Shown: positions 48,910 through 60,486 of the stretch, piece by piece
Layout of the letters: the number at the start of each line of letters is the position of its first letter
Numbering within the stretch: position 1 is the stretch's first letter
DNA from: Rhizophagus irregularis
Lineage: Eukaryota > Glomeromycota > Glomeromycetes > Glomerales > Glomeraceae
Assembly (NCBI RefSeq): GCF_026210795.1
Contig: NC_089434.1
Coordinates: 4,588,001 to 4,652,000 of the forward strand
DNA length: 64,000 nucleotides
Direction: 5' to 3'
Position numbers and translations under genes: made by a program
The notes under the pieces: generated by a model
Told to the model about the DNA's origin: nothing
Seen by the model: only the letters and a program-made list of their open reading frames with translations
Databases searched by the model: none

Positions 48910-51050
48910 GATATAAATTTAAAATAGCTTAAAATATCACTTGATTCAACAACGTATTATACCACTTAATCCCATATGAAGTTCTTATTTTCAAATGATA
49001 TACTTTACCCTTCAAAAGTTCAATCTAATACTGTATAAGAAGGAATTTGTGCTTAGTAGATATGGGTATGTTAAAAAAATGCGAGATTCTAAAAATTCAA
49101 AATTATATAGACGCGGATTTTATGTGTATACACCTACTTATACTGTATATTGATCGACGAAAAACTTTTTTATAGGGGATCGCAACCGGTTAAGAATCGA
49201 AACGTTGATACGAAAATTTATTACCAAAAACCAATCGATCAAGAGATTTGGGAGCTATGTATTTTAAATAGTCCTTTTGTTCTTTCCCTTTCTTCTCATA
49301 CTCCGGATGGACCTATGCAAGAATTTTTAAGTTTAGACAGTATTAGATATTAAAATTAAAACGTTTAATTAATAATGTGTTGAATTTTATCTGTAATAAT
49401 GAATCTTAATTCTCAATTGATTGTTATATGTGTATATGAGATGAAATTTTTTTTAATGATAATAATTTTATTACAGAGAATTTCGTGTTACATCAACCTC
49501 TTTTATTCTTATGATTTATCATGTTTTTAATGTTTAATACTTTCACGTAGATCCTCTAAATTTTATACTACGAAATCATTCCTATTTGTCATATTTATCG
49601 GTAATTAAACACGGTGGATAAATTTAAAAAATACTTTCTCTAAGAAATTATCGTAATAAAATATGCTGAATAATTCTTATCATATAGTATAATATATTTA
49701 TCATGCAATCTCCGATCTTGATAGAAGGTGGGATTAAAATATTGATTACAACACGTTAATTATTTATAAAATCAAAACATTTATAGCATGATCTTGAGTG
49801 GTATGCATAAAAATATATTTATTAAATGGGAGGGTAACATAACATAACAGTTAATAGTGGGACAATAGTCTCTTATTGACAGATATTTTTACCCTCCCAC
49901 TCAATTCGTTGAAATGGAGTTCGTTTCTGTTACATTTAGAATAATCTTTTTTAATAATAACTTTACTTATCGGGAAACTTATTCTCCTACGAAATTCTTT
50001 ATTATTTTCTCAATGAATTAACTTATTTTGGGATTTCCGTTTTGCCGTCTTCCCCCTTTTCTAATAACTTTATTGATATGATACCTTTGTATTGTACATA
50101 TTAGATTTCTTTGTATTGTACATATAAGATTATCTTTTGTTAATTGATACAATATATGATTGTGTATGAAACTTGTTTCATGAGAGAATAATCTGTTTTT
50201 GCTTATCAGAAACGTTCAAACGAAATTATTTTTCTCAATGAACTTAACTTATTTGGGGTTTCTTCCGAGAATTCCCTATCCCCTTTCTATTAAAACTCAT
50301 ATTTTTTTCTAGATTGATAAAGGAGAACCACGCACAAAATACAAAATTTTAATTAATTACATTTTAATAATTTTATTGATAAGAATTTTTACATCATTTA
50401 CATATGAACTTTACATTTGATAGAAAAGTTAATGAACAAAAAAAGTTAGTGTTAAACAAAAGAATTCGCGTCAATAAAAAAACTTTTTTTTTTCTAAAGT
50501 AGGTTGGCGTTTTGTTTTTATTAAAAAAAAAAAAAAATTAATAATTACGATTAAAAAAATCGATATCGCGTGAATAAAGTGTGTGCATTTGTGATATTCC
50601 AGAGGACGCATTTATTTATTTATGATTGCCAGAGGACAAATGTGATATTCCAGAGGGTATCCATTTCGTTTTTTTTTTGTTTTTCGTTTTTATTTAATTC
50701 CGATAGCTTGGAACTTGGATTTGAATTTGAATTTAATCCGTTCGAACTTGAGGTAACTTTAAATTTTGAATCACATAACGATAAAAACAAGAACATCTCG
50801 TTTAATAATTAAAGACATGTTAAATATATTTATGAACGTAGTTGAAAATTTCATCTAAAGAAACGTATATTGTATAATTGTAATATATATAATGTAACAA
50901 TATAAATCTAATAGAATGACTGAATGAGAATGTACTGATAAAGCCTAGATAACCAACCTTACATGAACGAGATAATAAAAATAAGAAATGTTTCGGGTGA
51001 CCCGATAATCTTCAAAGTATAATCTTTAAAGTATATCAGTATATATAATG
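48910..51050. other. AT-rich DNA with short weak ORFs
   Basis: The frame at 49150-49353 (plus, TTG start) and the one at 50570-50812 match nothing known. Two diverged copies of a block with CTCAATGAA(C)TTAACTTATTT lie at about 50010-50060 and 50230-50260. TTTGTATTGTACATAT is doubled at 50085-50125. Confidence 0.35.
49827..49899. repeat. Short inverted repeat (possible mini-MITE)
   Basis: TGGGAGGGTAA at the left and TTACCCTCCCA at the right are perfect inverted 11-mers, 73 bp end to end. No clear target duplication. Confidence 0.5.
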
Positions 51051-51129
51051 TAATTATCACATCAGTGTTTTTTACGTATATATAGAGCTGCTCCCGTCCA
51101 TGGAATTGATACTTCAGACGCTTTATAAC

Positions 51130-51360
51130 ATTACTTCAATTTTTCAAGCGTCGTATTAATGATGAAATTTTTAAGCCAACAGGTAAAAACAAACATTATA
51201 ATAAATAATAATTTATCAATATTTCTTTATCCAAAAAAAAAATATATATTTATAATTTTCTTTTTTTCTTTTTTTTTTTTTTATTTACAGACGGGCTCTA
51301 AAGTCTAAATACTCTCCTTTATTCGATTCGAGACCACAAAAAACTTGGAGGTAAGTATTG
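51130..51360 (+). other. Possible spliced exons of an unknown transcript
   Basis: A block ending CCAACAG|GTAAAA (51182) and one starting TTTACAG|ACGGGC (51290) and ending CTTGGAG|GTAAGT (51351) have good splice signals. Joined, they read a few residues (RRINDEIFKPTDGL) then stop, so this would be untranslated or a pseudogene piece. Weak call. Confidence 0.2.
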
Positions 51361-51764
51361 ATTTAATAATCGTAATAATTATGATATCAAAATTATCAAA
51401 ATTCTTACCTTCATCTCGCATTTCTTTACCAGTAAATCCAAATGCTATTCAACGAATATTTAAAAAATACAGATACTTTCTTCGACGATCCGGCACACTT
51501 AATTTATTTTCGACGATCTGATTCACTCAATTTATTCATTTATTCGAAATTGAGTAACGAATTTATATAACACAATTATTTACCGTAATGACAGTTTTTT
51601 TTTATTTAATCGAATTATTTCGATAAAACATCGATTTTAAGAACTCTTTTTACCCTTGCTACAATTGTTTTTTTGCTTTTTAATAAATTTAAATAAAAGT
51701 CTAAAATTATGTGAATTTTAATTTGAATTTGTTTGCAAATTTTTATCTTTAATAAAATTTATGC

Positions 51765-52290
51765 GTTTGAATCGCGAAATTTGATAAAATTCCAAAATTT
51801 TATTTTTCTTTTTAAGTCAATTATAAGTCAATTAATAAGTCAATTGTTATAAGTTATTATTAAAACGATAAAAATATTATCAATAAATTCCCAATATTTC
51901 ATGGTTTAATGTTTGAACCGCGAAATTTTGATAAAATTCAAAAAAAAAAAAAAATTTTATTTTTCCTTTAAGTCAAATTGTAAGTCAATTGTCAATTAAC
52001 TCTATCAGTTAATTATTATTACAACGATAAAAAATTTTCCCAATGTTCATGGTTTATTATTCTACGTTTGAATCGCGAAATTTCGAAAAATAAAAATATT
52101 TTTATTTTTCCTTTAATATTATTAAAGATAAAAAATATATCAATAAATATCTTACGTTTGAATCGCGAAATTTTGATAAAATTCCAAAAAAAATATTTTT
52201 ATTTTTCCTAAAGTCAATTGTTAATTAGTTATTATTACAACGATAAAAAAATATATCAATGAATTCCAAATATTCATGTTCTATTTTACG
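51765..52290 (+). repeat. Degenerate tandem array, 4 units of ~90-155 bp
   Basis: Each unit opens with TTTGAATCGCGAAATTTTGA (starts near 51765, 51911, 52067 and 52157) and continues with a run of A/T, TTTATTTTTCCTTTAAGTCA, ATTACAACGATAAAAA, and TTCCCAATATTCATGGTTTA. Unit 3 is shortened. Confidence 0.75.
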
Positions 52291-52299
52291 ATCATCAAC

Positions 52300-54054
52300 T
52301 CATCATTGAAAAAAAAAAAGAATTTTTGATGCCAAGTTTTTTAAGTGACAAGTGATTATTAAAAAAACAAGGAACTATTCGGAATTCGGAGATTAGATGC
52401 ACCTGACGCCCCGTGCATTCGGTAATACCTTCTTTTTTGAACAAATAGATCCGATAATAAAAAATATCTGCTGCAAAACAAAGTTTGAATGAATCCATCT
52501 ATTTCTATTTTTAAAAATGAAACCGAAAATGTCAATTTTTCTTTTTGATAAGAAACCTAATTTTTTTTTTTAAAAAAAAAATTTTAGATAAAGAATGTTT
52601 TTCTTTTTACTCCCCATTTCTAGAAATTCATCGTAAAAAAAGGAAAGGGGGCTCATGCGTGTGTAAATTTTTAATAATGATTATTAAATGGTTCAAAAAA
52701 AATAATAAATAAATAAATAATTTAGTTCGGCAAAACAAAGTCAATTGAAATAATAATTAGAGTTTAGTACAAAAAAAAAGCCTCTGGGAATTTTTTATCC
52801 TTGATTTTTATTAATCTGGAACAATCATTTCCAAAAAATTTATTTCTGAAACAATATTAAGAAACAATATAAATTGGTCACACATTTTCCAAATCACATG
52901 TTTAACTAAAAGTCGTCTGAAAAAAATTTTAAAATGAGTATATTTTTGTATATTTTGCCGGAGTATATGCATAATATTTTTGTTAAACTTGATCACGTGG
53001 ATGAAATTTCACTGTACGTTTAACTAACCAAATTTAAATTTTAAAAAATTTTTTCGCGCAAAAAGTATGATAATAATATCATAATGTTAATTTTGTTTAA
53101 AAACAATTTATTTTTTTCCTTTAATACCCAGGAATATTAATTTTAATTCAATGTTACAAGGAACCCTTACGCATGGATGCATCACGATATCCGTCTCACC
53201 CGGTACAAAAGACAACCAACTGCCATCTCATTATCATGAAATTTCATAACAAAAGGATCCTAATCTCAATAATTGGTTTACCCGATTGTTATACAAATAT
53301 TAATAATTAGATACCACATTACAATTTTTGTTAATCTTTTTTTTTAGGTACTTTCCCATTACCTAATCTGGTTCCATATAACTTGTCTGGCAATACCTAC
53401 GGAAAAAGAAAAAAAGTAACATTAAAAATATTACTACAAAAAACATAAAAAAAATACTTCCCTTCCCATTTACCTTTTACTCAATTTCAGGATACATCTG
53501 CTTGATTTTCTACATTAGTAGTTATATTTTTTATAAAGTTTATGTAATATCTTTAATCCTACTTAGCTAAAAATGAATATTTTTTGAAATGTTATATTGT
53601 AATGATATTTTAATATTTTTATAATACTTATATAATTGCAATATTATTTTGTAATAACTAATAAATGTCAGTATTTTTAACATCTTGTAATCTATATTAT
53701 AAAGGATTAGGAAAAATATTTTAAAACTATTTTAAAGATAAATTGAATTTGCAATGTATTTTGTGATATATATATCATTATGATCTAAAATAAATTATAA
53801 AAATATTACAATTTAAAAATTATTTAATGATTTTACAATGCATCTTGTAATGTATTTTATTATATATTAAAAGTATTGCAAATTATTTTATATAAAAAGC
53901 ATTTTGAAATAATAATTATTATTATTTTAATATTATTACTAACTTTTTAATATTACATTAAATTCATTACAAGTTATATAAATAAATCAATTGAATAACC
54001 AATTTTTTCAGAATTTATCAATTTATATAACTATTAATATTTAAATCACTTGCT
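52300..54054. other. AT-rich non-coding DNA
   Basis: Open frames at 52295-52498 and 52811-52996 (minus) are unsupported. Increasingly A/T-only sequence from 53500. Confidence 0.45.
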
Positions 54055-54069
54055 AATATTGTTCTCAAC

Positions 54070-54509
54070 AAACAAGATGATGATTCCAAGGTATCTCAGA
54101 AGAATACTAATACAACTAAGTTGGACAAGAAATATAAGGAGACTAAGCGAGCCAAGAAAATTGTCAAGAGCTTAGACGGCATTGACAAACTAACTGTTTT
54201 AGCTGATATTAGATTGATGCTAAGAAAATTAGGAGTATCTTGAGGAATTCTGTACAGAATGATCAGTGGAGCCTAGTTTTAGGAGTGTAATAGTTGTAGG
54301 GTGGTTTTGTTGTCAACTTTAACCTTTATATTTTCATTTTGTTTTTTTTTATTATTCGCTTTATTTCTTTTTTTGATGCGTAGTATCATTTGACACAAGT
54401 GTACCTGGACATTCTCATTGGAATGGAGGATCCTCATCTATTTGATTCCTGTACAGTTCAATATTTTAATAGGGTTTTGACCAGTTATACTATAAATAAA
54501 AAAAAAAAA
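54070..54509 (+). mobile_element. 5'-truncated LINE 3' end with 15-bp TSD
   Basis: AATATTGTTCTCAAC lies directly outside both ends (54055-54069 and 54510-54524). The insert starts in mid-ORF (QDDDSKVSQKNTNTTKLDKK, IVKSLDGIDKLTVLADIRLM then LRKLGVS, stop at 54241). It has about 250 bp of 3' UTR and ends in TATAAATA plus a run of about 13 A. Truncated 5' end, poly-A tail and TSD are the hallmarks of target-primed reverse transcription. The parent element's clade is not clear. Confidence 0.85.
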
Positions 54510-54524
54510 AATATTGTTCTCAAC

Positions 54525-55870
54525 TATTTTCAAAAATAATATGCATATTTGCAGTAATATGATTAAGATTATGCAAATCTGTTAATATTGCACTTCACCA
54601 TCCAATTTGTTTATTTTTTTTTGGTATTGAAATAAATAATACGACCAATATTTTTTTGTACAAAGTAATAACAGACTATAATTAAAACTACTTCTAATAA
54701 ATAGTTTTTTAATGCAATCTAAAAGGTATGATTTTCAAACAAATGATTTCTTTTAAATTGTTTTAATTGTAGTTTAAAATTAAAAGACTTTAATAATATT
54801 AACATAATGGACATCCCTATTTTATCATAATTTTGTCAATTATTTATTAATTATTTGTTTGATCTTATCACATAATATAAATGTCACCTATTATTTTTTA
54901 ACAGGAAAAATTTTACTTAATACATAAAAAAAAAATATAAAATAAATAATTTACTTTTGTATTTTCAAAATCTAAAATCTAAATAAAAAAAATTTATTTT
55001 TTTATTTTTTTTATTAAAAATTCATTAATAACAAATAATTATAAATTCTCTATAAGCAAAAAACCTATATTATAGTCTGAAACCCTATATTATTTTTTTT
55101 AATAAATTATATAATAAAAGAAATATTTATGCAAAATTTTAAGTTTTGGTTTTGCATATTTGACTCTGCTGACCATCAATTTTTGTCCAATGATCAGCCA
55201 AAATTTCAAATTATAAAAATTAAAGAATTACCGTATTTTATCAAAAATAAGCACCCTTCAAAAATAAGCATCCCCATAAACTTTTCAAAATTTTTTATGC
55301 AAAAGTTATATATATTTCTAATAAAAATAATATCAAAAATAAGCACCACTCCAAATTTTTCGTCCAAAACTCTTGCAAAATGGGGGTGCTTAATTTCAAT
55401 AAAATACGGTATATTAAATTATGTAATTAAGTTATGTAACAATTAAAGTATCACACTTTTGATTTATTTTATTTAGAAATTTAATATTGATATAGTTGAA
55501 GACATTATTATAGGGATTTTATAATAAGTAATTATTAAACTTTTTTTATGAAATTATCTTTGTAAAAGAACTCTGACTGCTGATTGCATAGACCATTTTT
55601 TTTATAAAAAAAATAATGGCTTTCAACAACAATAATATTCATATATGCTTGAATAAGCATAAGAAGTACTATGCAATATTATGGAAAAAGAGTTCATTGC
55701 TATTATTAGAGTTCTGAATTGATCTGAAATATTTTTTCAGATTAGATCAGGTCAGGTTATATCAGATTATCTGTTTGACCTGACCTGAACTGAATCCTAA
55801 AACCTGAAAATTTTCAGGATTTTTATTAAAATATCAAAAAAAAAAATGGTACAAAACATTTTTTTTGAAA
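54525..55870. other. AT-rich non-coding DNA
   Basis: An open frame at 55129-55446 contains imperfect repeats of AAAAATAAGCACC (three copies, 55237-55350). No gene called. Confidence 0.4.
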
Positions 55871-55873
55871 TAT

Positions 55874-56130
55874 TATGATTCACTTTTTTATATTGAAATC
55901 ATATAAAAAGTGAATCACAATACCGCAACTAATTTTTTTTACATAAAAAAGTGAATTTTGATACTACAATTCACTTTTTATATATAGAATTAATATAAAA
56001 AAGTGAATACTAATATTACAACTTACTTTTATTATATAAAACCAATATAAAAAAATGAATCCCAATATTGCAATTCACTTTATTATTTAAAATCAATATA
56101 AAAAGTGAATTATAATACCATAACTTACTT
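55874..56130. repeat. Tandem array of ~62-bp units with internal palindromes
   Basis: Four to five units carry ATATAAAAAGTGAAT, then a TAATATTACAA-like spacer, then ATTCACTTTTTATAT. Successive units therefore form alternating hairpins. Flanks (55735-55800 and 56160-56270) hold repeated CAGGTCA / CTGACCTGA words, suggesting the array is the core of a larger inverted-repeat element. Confidence 0.7.
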
Positions 56131-56279
56131 ATATTATCTGTTATATACAGTATAATCATATATAGTTTCAGGTCAACAGATCATTCAGATTATATTAATG
56201 TTATAATGCTGAATTGCAATTACTAAACCTAACCTGATAAATTCAGGTCAACCTGTCAGGTTTAAGATTGCTGGAAAAA

Positions 56280-56500
56280 CTAGGGGTTTTGGCAAGTTGG
56301 CGAAATGCCAAAATAGCGAAACTTTGCCGAAATTATATGAAAGTCTTATTAAAAAGTTGGCGAAACTCTGGAGAAAAACGAAACTTGACAAAACTTATTA
56401 TAAATGCCGAAACTGCTAAAACTTTGCCAAAACTATAATAAAACTATAGTAAAATCTTGGAGAAACTAATTGTAGAATTTTGGAGAGGTTTAGGCAGACA
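56280..56500. repeat. GGCGAAACT / GCCGAAACT interspersed short repeats
   Basis: At least eight loosely spaced copies of CGAAACT or CAAAACT words, e.g. TTGGCGAAACTCTGGAG and ACTTTGCCGAAAT. No ORF. Confidence 0.5.
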
Positions 56501-57139
56501 ACCTTAATCAGGTTACCTGAATTTGGTCAACCTGTTTGAAACTTTAGCTATTATAAAAGTAGTCTTTTAACATCTTGAGAATACTAGCATAATGGGAGTT
56601 TTCCAAACTTTTCAAGACCATTTTAAGCCAGAGATACTGGACTACTTTTAAAAAATCCTTTATAATAACTTCATTAAAGGATATATAAAAGTGGGCTATA
56701 CTACAATTTGATTATCTAGTAAATTATTTTTCTTTAAATGTTGTTTATCATAGATTTATAGTATCTTAAATATTTAATCTGTTAGTAAAAGGATTTGAAA
56801 TAATAGTTATTTTCAATAATTATTATTGAAGTAGTTTTTTTAATAAATTTATTATATAATTTAATAGAATTTTTTAATTAATTTTATTTGATTAAAAATT
56901 TTACATTTTTATGAAAAAAATTAATAATTACAAAGGAAAATTTATATTTTTACTTCAAACAGCAGGTGTGATTATCACTTACCAGAATTATCAATTTTAC
57001 CAGCACTATATTTTTCTAATGTCAGTCAATCATCATAATTTCAGTTACCAGTAATCATCATTCCTGGTGATAGAAAAATTCAAAAATAAAAAATTTTATT
57101 AATTTTTATAAAATATAATACAAATATACATCACAAAAA

Positions 57140-57434
57140 TGATTTAATAAACCACAAATACACCACAAAAATAAGCAAATACAGACAAAAAATACCACAA
57201 ATACATCACAAAAAGTACCACAAATACATCATAAAAAGTACCACAAATACACCACAAAAAGTACCATAAATACATCACAAAAATACCTACCACAAATATA
57301 ACACAAAAAGTACCACAAATACACCACAAAAGTACCACAAATACACCACGAAAATGAGATAATAAACCACAAAAGTACTGTAAATATACCACAAAAGTAC
57401 CACAAAAATACCACAAATACACCACAAATACACC
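57140..57434. repeat. Minisatellite, CACAAATACACCACAAAA type (left block)
   Basis: About 15-18 copies of ACCACAAATACA / CCACAAAAAGT units. The long minus-strand open frame (57144-57425, Tyr/Trp/Gly/Val-rich) is only a translation of this repeat. Confidence 0.85.
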
Positions 57435-57960
57435 ATCATCAGGAAATTTGTTTAGGCGTAATTTAGTGTAATATTTCGAAGGTGGTGTAAAATTTCGAAA
57501 TATTACACTAAAAACGTAATATTACAAAAGTTTACGCTCTTAAATTTGAATAATTATAGTAATTTAAGAATATCTCGCTATCTACTGATCCAATCAAGAC
57601 GATCTATAGCTCATTGGAATCAGCTCATCAAGACGAATCGAATGGTAGTAAAATCGTATCTTTACGTTCGATAGATGATTTTCTATTAATTTAAAACTTT
57701 ACTGCATACTATAGAGCGTTCTATCAACTGTAGAAATGCGACTTTACTACCATTCGATCCGTCTTGATGAGCTGATTCCAATGAGCTATAGATCGTCTTG
57801 ATTGGATCAGTAGATAGCGAGATATTCTTAAATTACTATAATTATTCAAATTTAAGAGCGTAAACTTTTGTAATATTACGTTTTTAGTGTAATATTTCGA
57901 AATTTTACACCACCTTCGAAATATTACACTAAATTACGTCTAAACAAATTTCCTGATGAT
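57435..57960. mobile_element. 525-bp foldback element (two ~213-bp near-perfect arms)
   Basis: The left arm starts ATCATCAGGAAATTTGTTTA at 57435 and the right arm ends with its exact complement at 57960. The arms pair with only about two mismatches for ~213 bp, then less well to a loop centred near 57698. It interrupts the minisatellite, which resumes at about 57975. No ORF and no clear TSD. Each arm also contains a smaller palindromic motif (GTGTAATATTTCGAA with TTCGAAATATTACAC). Confidence 0.85.
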
Positions 57961-57974
57961 AAAATAAGTTAAAT

Positions 57975-58140
57975 AGATCACAAATACACCACAAAATAAG
58001 TTACGAATACACCACAAAATAAGTTAAATACATCATAAATACGTCACGAAAATAAGTTAAATACTCTATAAATACACTATGAAAATGAAACAAATACCCA
58101 AAAATAAAACAAAAATACCATGGGAAATACCACAAAAATA
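57975..58140. repeat. Minisatellite (right block)
   Basis: Continuation of the left block, with units such as CACAAATACACCACAAAATA and AAGTTAAATACATCATAAAT, more diverged. Confidence 0.75.
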
Positions 58141-58176
58141 AAGAAAAACATCAAGAAAAGGGAAAAAAAACTAGTA

Positions 58177-58357
58177 CAGTCTACCCTTGATATAGCGAAG
58201 AAACCGTTCTGCACCTCAAATTCGTTATAGCAAGTTAACGAAGAATTTGAAGAATTTGATTGGTTACTTTGTTATAACGAGAGAAAATTGACATATTTTA
58301 TTGGCTAAGCGTCACATGATTTGTTATATAAAAATTCGCTATAGGAAGGGTAAACTG
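58177..58357. mobile_element. pogo-like MITE, second subfamily (TA TSD)
   Basis: Ends CAGTCTACCCTTGATATAGC and CTATAGGAAGGGTAAACTG are inverted; TA flanks both (58175-58176, 58358-58359). 181 bp. The internal TTCGTTATAGCAAGTTAACG and ACTTTGTTATAACGAG are also in inverted arrangement. It is distinct from the CTATAAATGCACC subfamily. Confidence 0.75.
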
Positions 58358-58727
58358 TAATAATAATGTAATAATAGTTCATAAAAAAGTAAAGAAAAAG
58401 AAAGAAAGTATCAGTAATATCATTTCAAAAAAGTAGTAAATAAACAACAAAAAACAAAGCAAAAGATATCTTAGTAGTAAAAAGTTATTTTTAGTTGTTT
58501 ATATTAAAAAAAGAGTAGCATTAATAACATTTCAAAAAAAAAGAGAAAAAATAATGGAACCTAAAAAGAAAAATACGTGTCTAAAAAAAAATAATAATTT
58601 ACAAATGTATATCATCATATTATCGCAAAATGTATTTTACAGAAAATGAGATAATTTCAGGCGGAATTATGAGATCAATGCAAAATATTCTTTTTAGGAA
58701 ATTTGTATTACATAGTATAACCAATTT

Positions 58728-58924
58728 GGGAATAGCCAGAAATGACGTAATTTAAATTTTAGGATTTTTGACCCTCTTCCTATATCATCATTCATTTTAA
58801 AAAATGTAAAATTAAAACACAATTCTGACTAGAATTATATTAACTACAAGTGTCTAAAAGTGGAAGGTGTGTAACATAATTATAATCTTAACAAATGACG
58901 TCATTTCTGGCCATCCCCTTTCCC
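58728..58924. mobile_element. Inverted-repeat element with TGACGT at the arm ends
   Basis: The left arm GGGAATAGCCAGAAATGACG then TAATTT pairs with the right arm, whose complement reads GGGATGGCCAGAAATGACGT then CATTT. About 200 bp in all. Target duplication not identified. Confidence 0.5.
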
Positions 58925-58929
58925 ATTTT

Positions 58930-60210
58930 TTATGGGAAATAAAATTTCCTTTTTAGGATTTATGTAACATCACGTGATACAGACTACGTTTTTATAAACT
59001 GTAGATTTTTATTGTAATTATAATTTTGAAAATTTGGGTAAAATTATATAATTATATAAAATTTACTAATAGGTTAAATAAATCACTTTAGGTTCAATTT
59101 AGTTTTATACTTATAAAAAATACTAAGTAAAAGTAAAATTAATTACATTTTTTTTTAAAAAAAAAATAAAAAAATAAAACAAAACCTTTGTTTTTATATT
59201 TAAAAAAAATTATTATAATAAGTAGAAAAGTTATAGTATTATATATATTATGTAATTATTAGAAAAGTAGTATTATTAAATTCAAGTTAAATTAAATTAA
59301 ACTAATAAACTGATGGGGTTTAGTAATTTCAGTCTAATTCAACTTAAAGGTCTTTAAATTATAATTCAGTTTAATTTAATTTAATAAATTAATAAAGTTA
59401 ATGGAATTAATAGAATTAATAAGGCTAAATTAATGGGTTTAATGAAACTAATAAGATTAATTTCATTTGAACTTGACTTTATCCTTAAGTTAGACCAAAT
59501 TGAACCATTAATATCACTAGATAAAAGTTCTCAAATATTTTACTTTTCATATAATATTTTATTAATAATGGTCAGAATTAGTTTTATAATTGTAATTTAG
59601 CTAAAGTTAATAACAATTATATATTACTTAGAGATAGAAGGAGAATATGATAAAAAAATAATTTTTAAGCTATTTTACTAAATAGTTTATTTTAAAACAT
59701 ATTTTTATTCTTTAGAAATATATTTTAAATAATCATACTAATATTTAAATATCAACAGAAATTTGAATATTTATTAATAAATCTAATAAATTATAGTAAA
59801 AGATAATTGACAAAACTACATATTTAATTATTAAATCCATTATTACTTTGATTTCAAAAATATTCAGTAATTATTATAGTATTTTGATCTGAATAAAACA
59901 GAATATTCTTGTACTATTACTATAATATTAGATTTAAATTTATCTGAATTTTCAAATATTTTTATAATAGCTGAATATTTATTTTGCAATCAGGAAAAAT
60001 AAAATTATCTGGATTCATTTAGTTAAAAAGTCCATAAGTTGTAAAATTTAAATTTTTTTAAATAATTTAGAATTTTTTTATTGATATTTATATACTGATA
60101 TTATTACATAGTCAGTTTTTTATTTTTCTTAGAAGCAGAAAAGTCTTTAATAAGGCAACAATTTAAGAATTCTTAGTTATGATTTGTAAAATAATTTTTC
60201 TTTCTAATTT
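58930..60210. other. AT-rich non-coding DNA
   Basis: At 59280-59500 there are irregular repeats of TTAATGG / AATTAATAA, otherwise featureless. Confidence 0.45.
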
Positions 60211-60227
60211 TACTTTGCAATCTTTTT

Positions 60228-60470
60228 TTTTTTTTTTCTGCAGCGCATTTGCAGTTTTATTAAAGTAAAAAAATAAAAAAGATATATACAAAGTAAAATT
60301 TCCTAATAACTACTCTAATATAATTAAACTACAAACCACTTGTCATACCGGTAGTACCTCACGTGTGTACTGTCGAGTGATCGTTTGACTCTGTAGATAG
60401 ACTTCATTTAGTAACAGGTCATCTTAGCCATAAAGGCCCTATCTTCAATGTCTGGTGATCACGGGACCCA
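60228..60470 (-). mobile_element. Poly-A retroposon (SINE or short LINE tail), 16-bp TSD
   Basis: ACTTTGCAATCTTTTT occurs directly outside both ends (60212-60227 and 60471-60486). Read on the minus strand the insert begins TGGGTCCCGTGATCACCAGA, has a moderately GC-rich first 120 bases and ends in CTGCAG plus about 17 A. A TGGCTAAGATGA word near the start resembles a tRNA A box, but I see no convincing B box, so a 5'-truncated LINE tail is equally possible. Confidence 0.75.
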
Positions 60471-60486
60471 ACTTTGCAATCTTTTT

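Noticed and set aside
57144-57425. 93-codon minus-strand ORF rich in Tyr, Trp, Gly, Val and Cys
   Set aside because: It is a direct translation of the CACAAATACACC minisatellite; the repeat continues beyond it out of frame.
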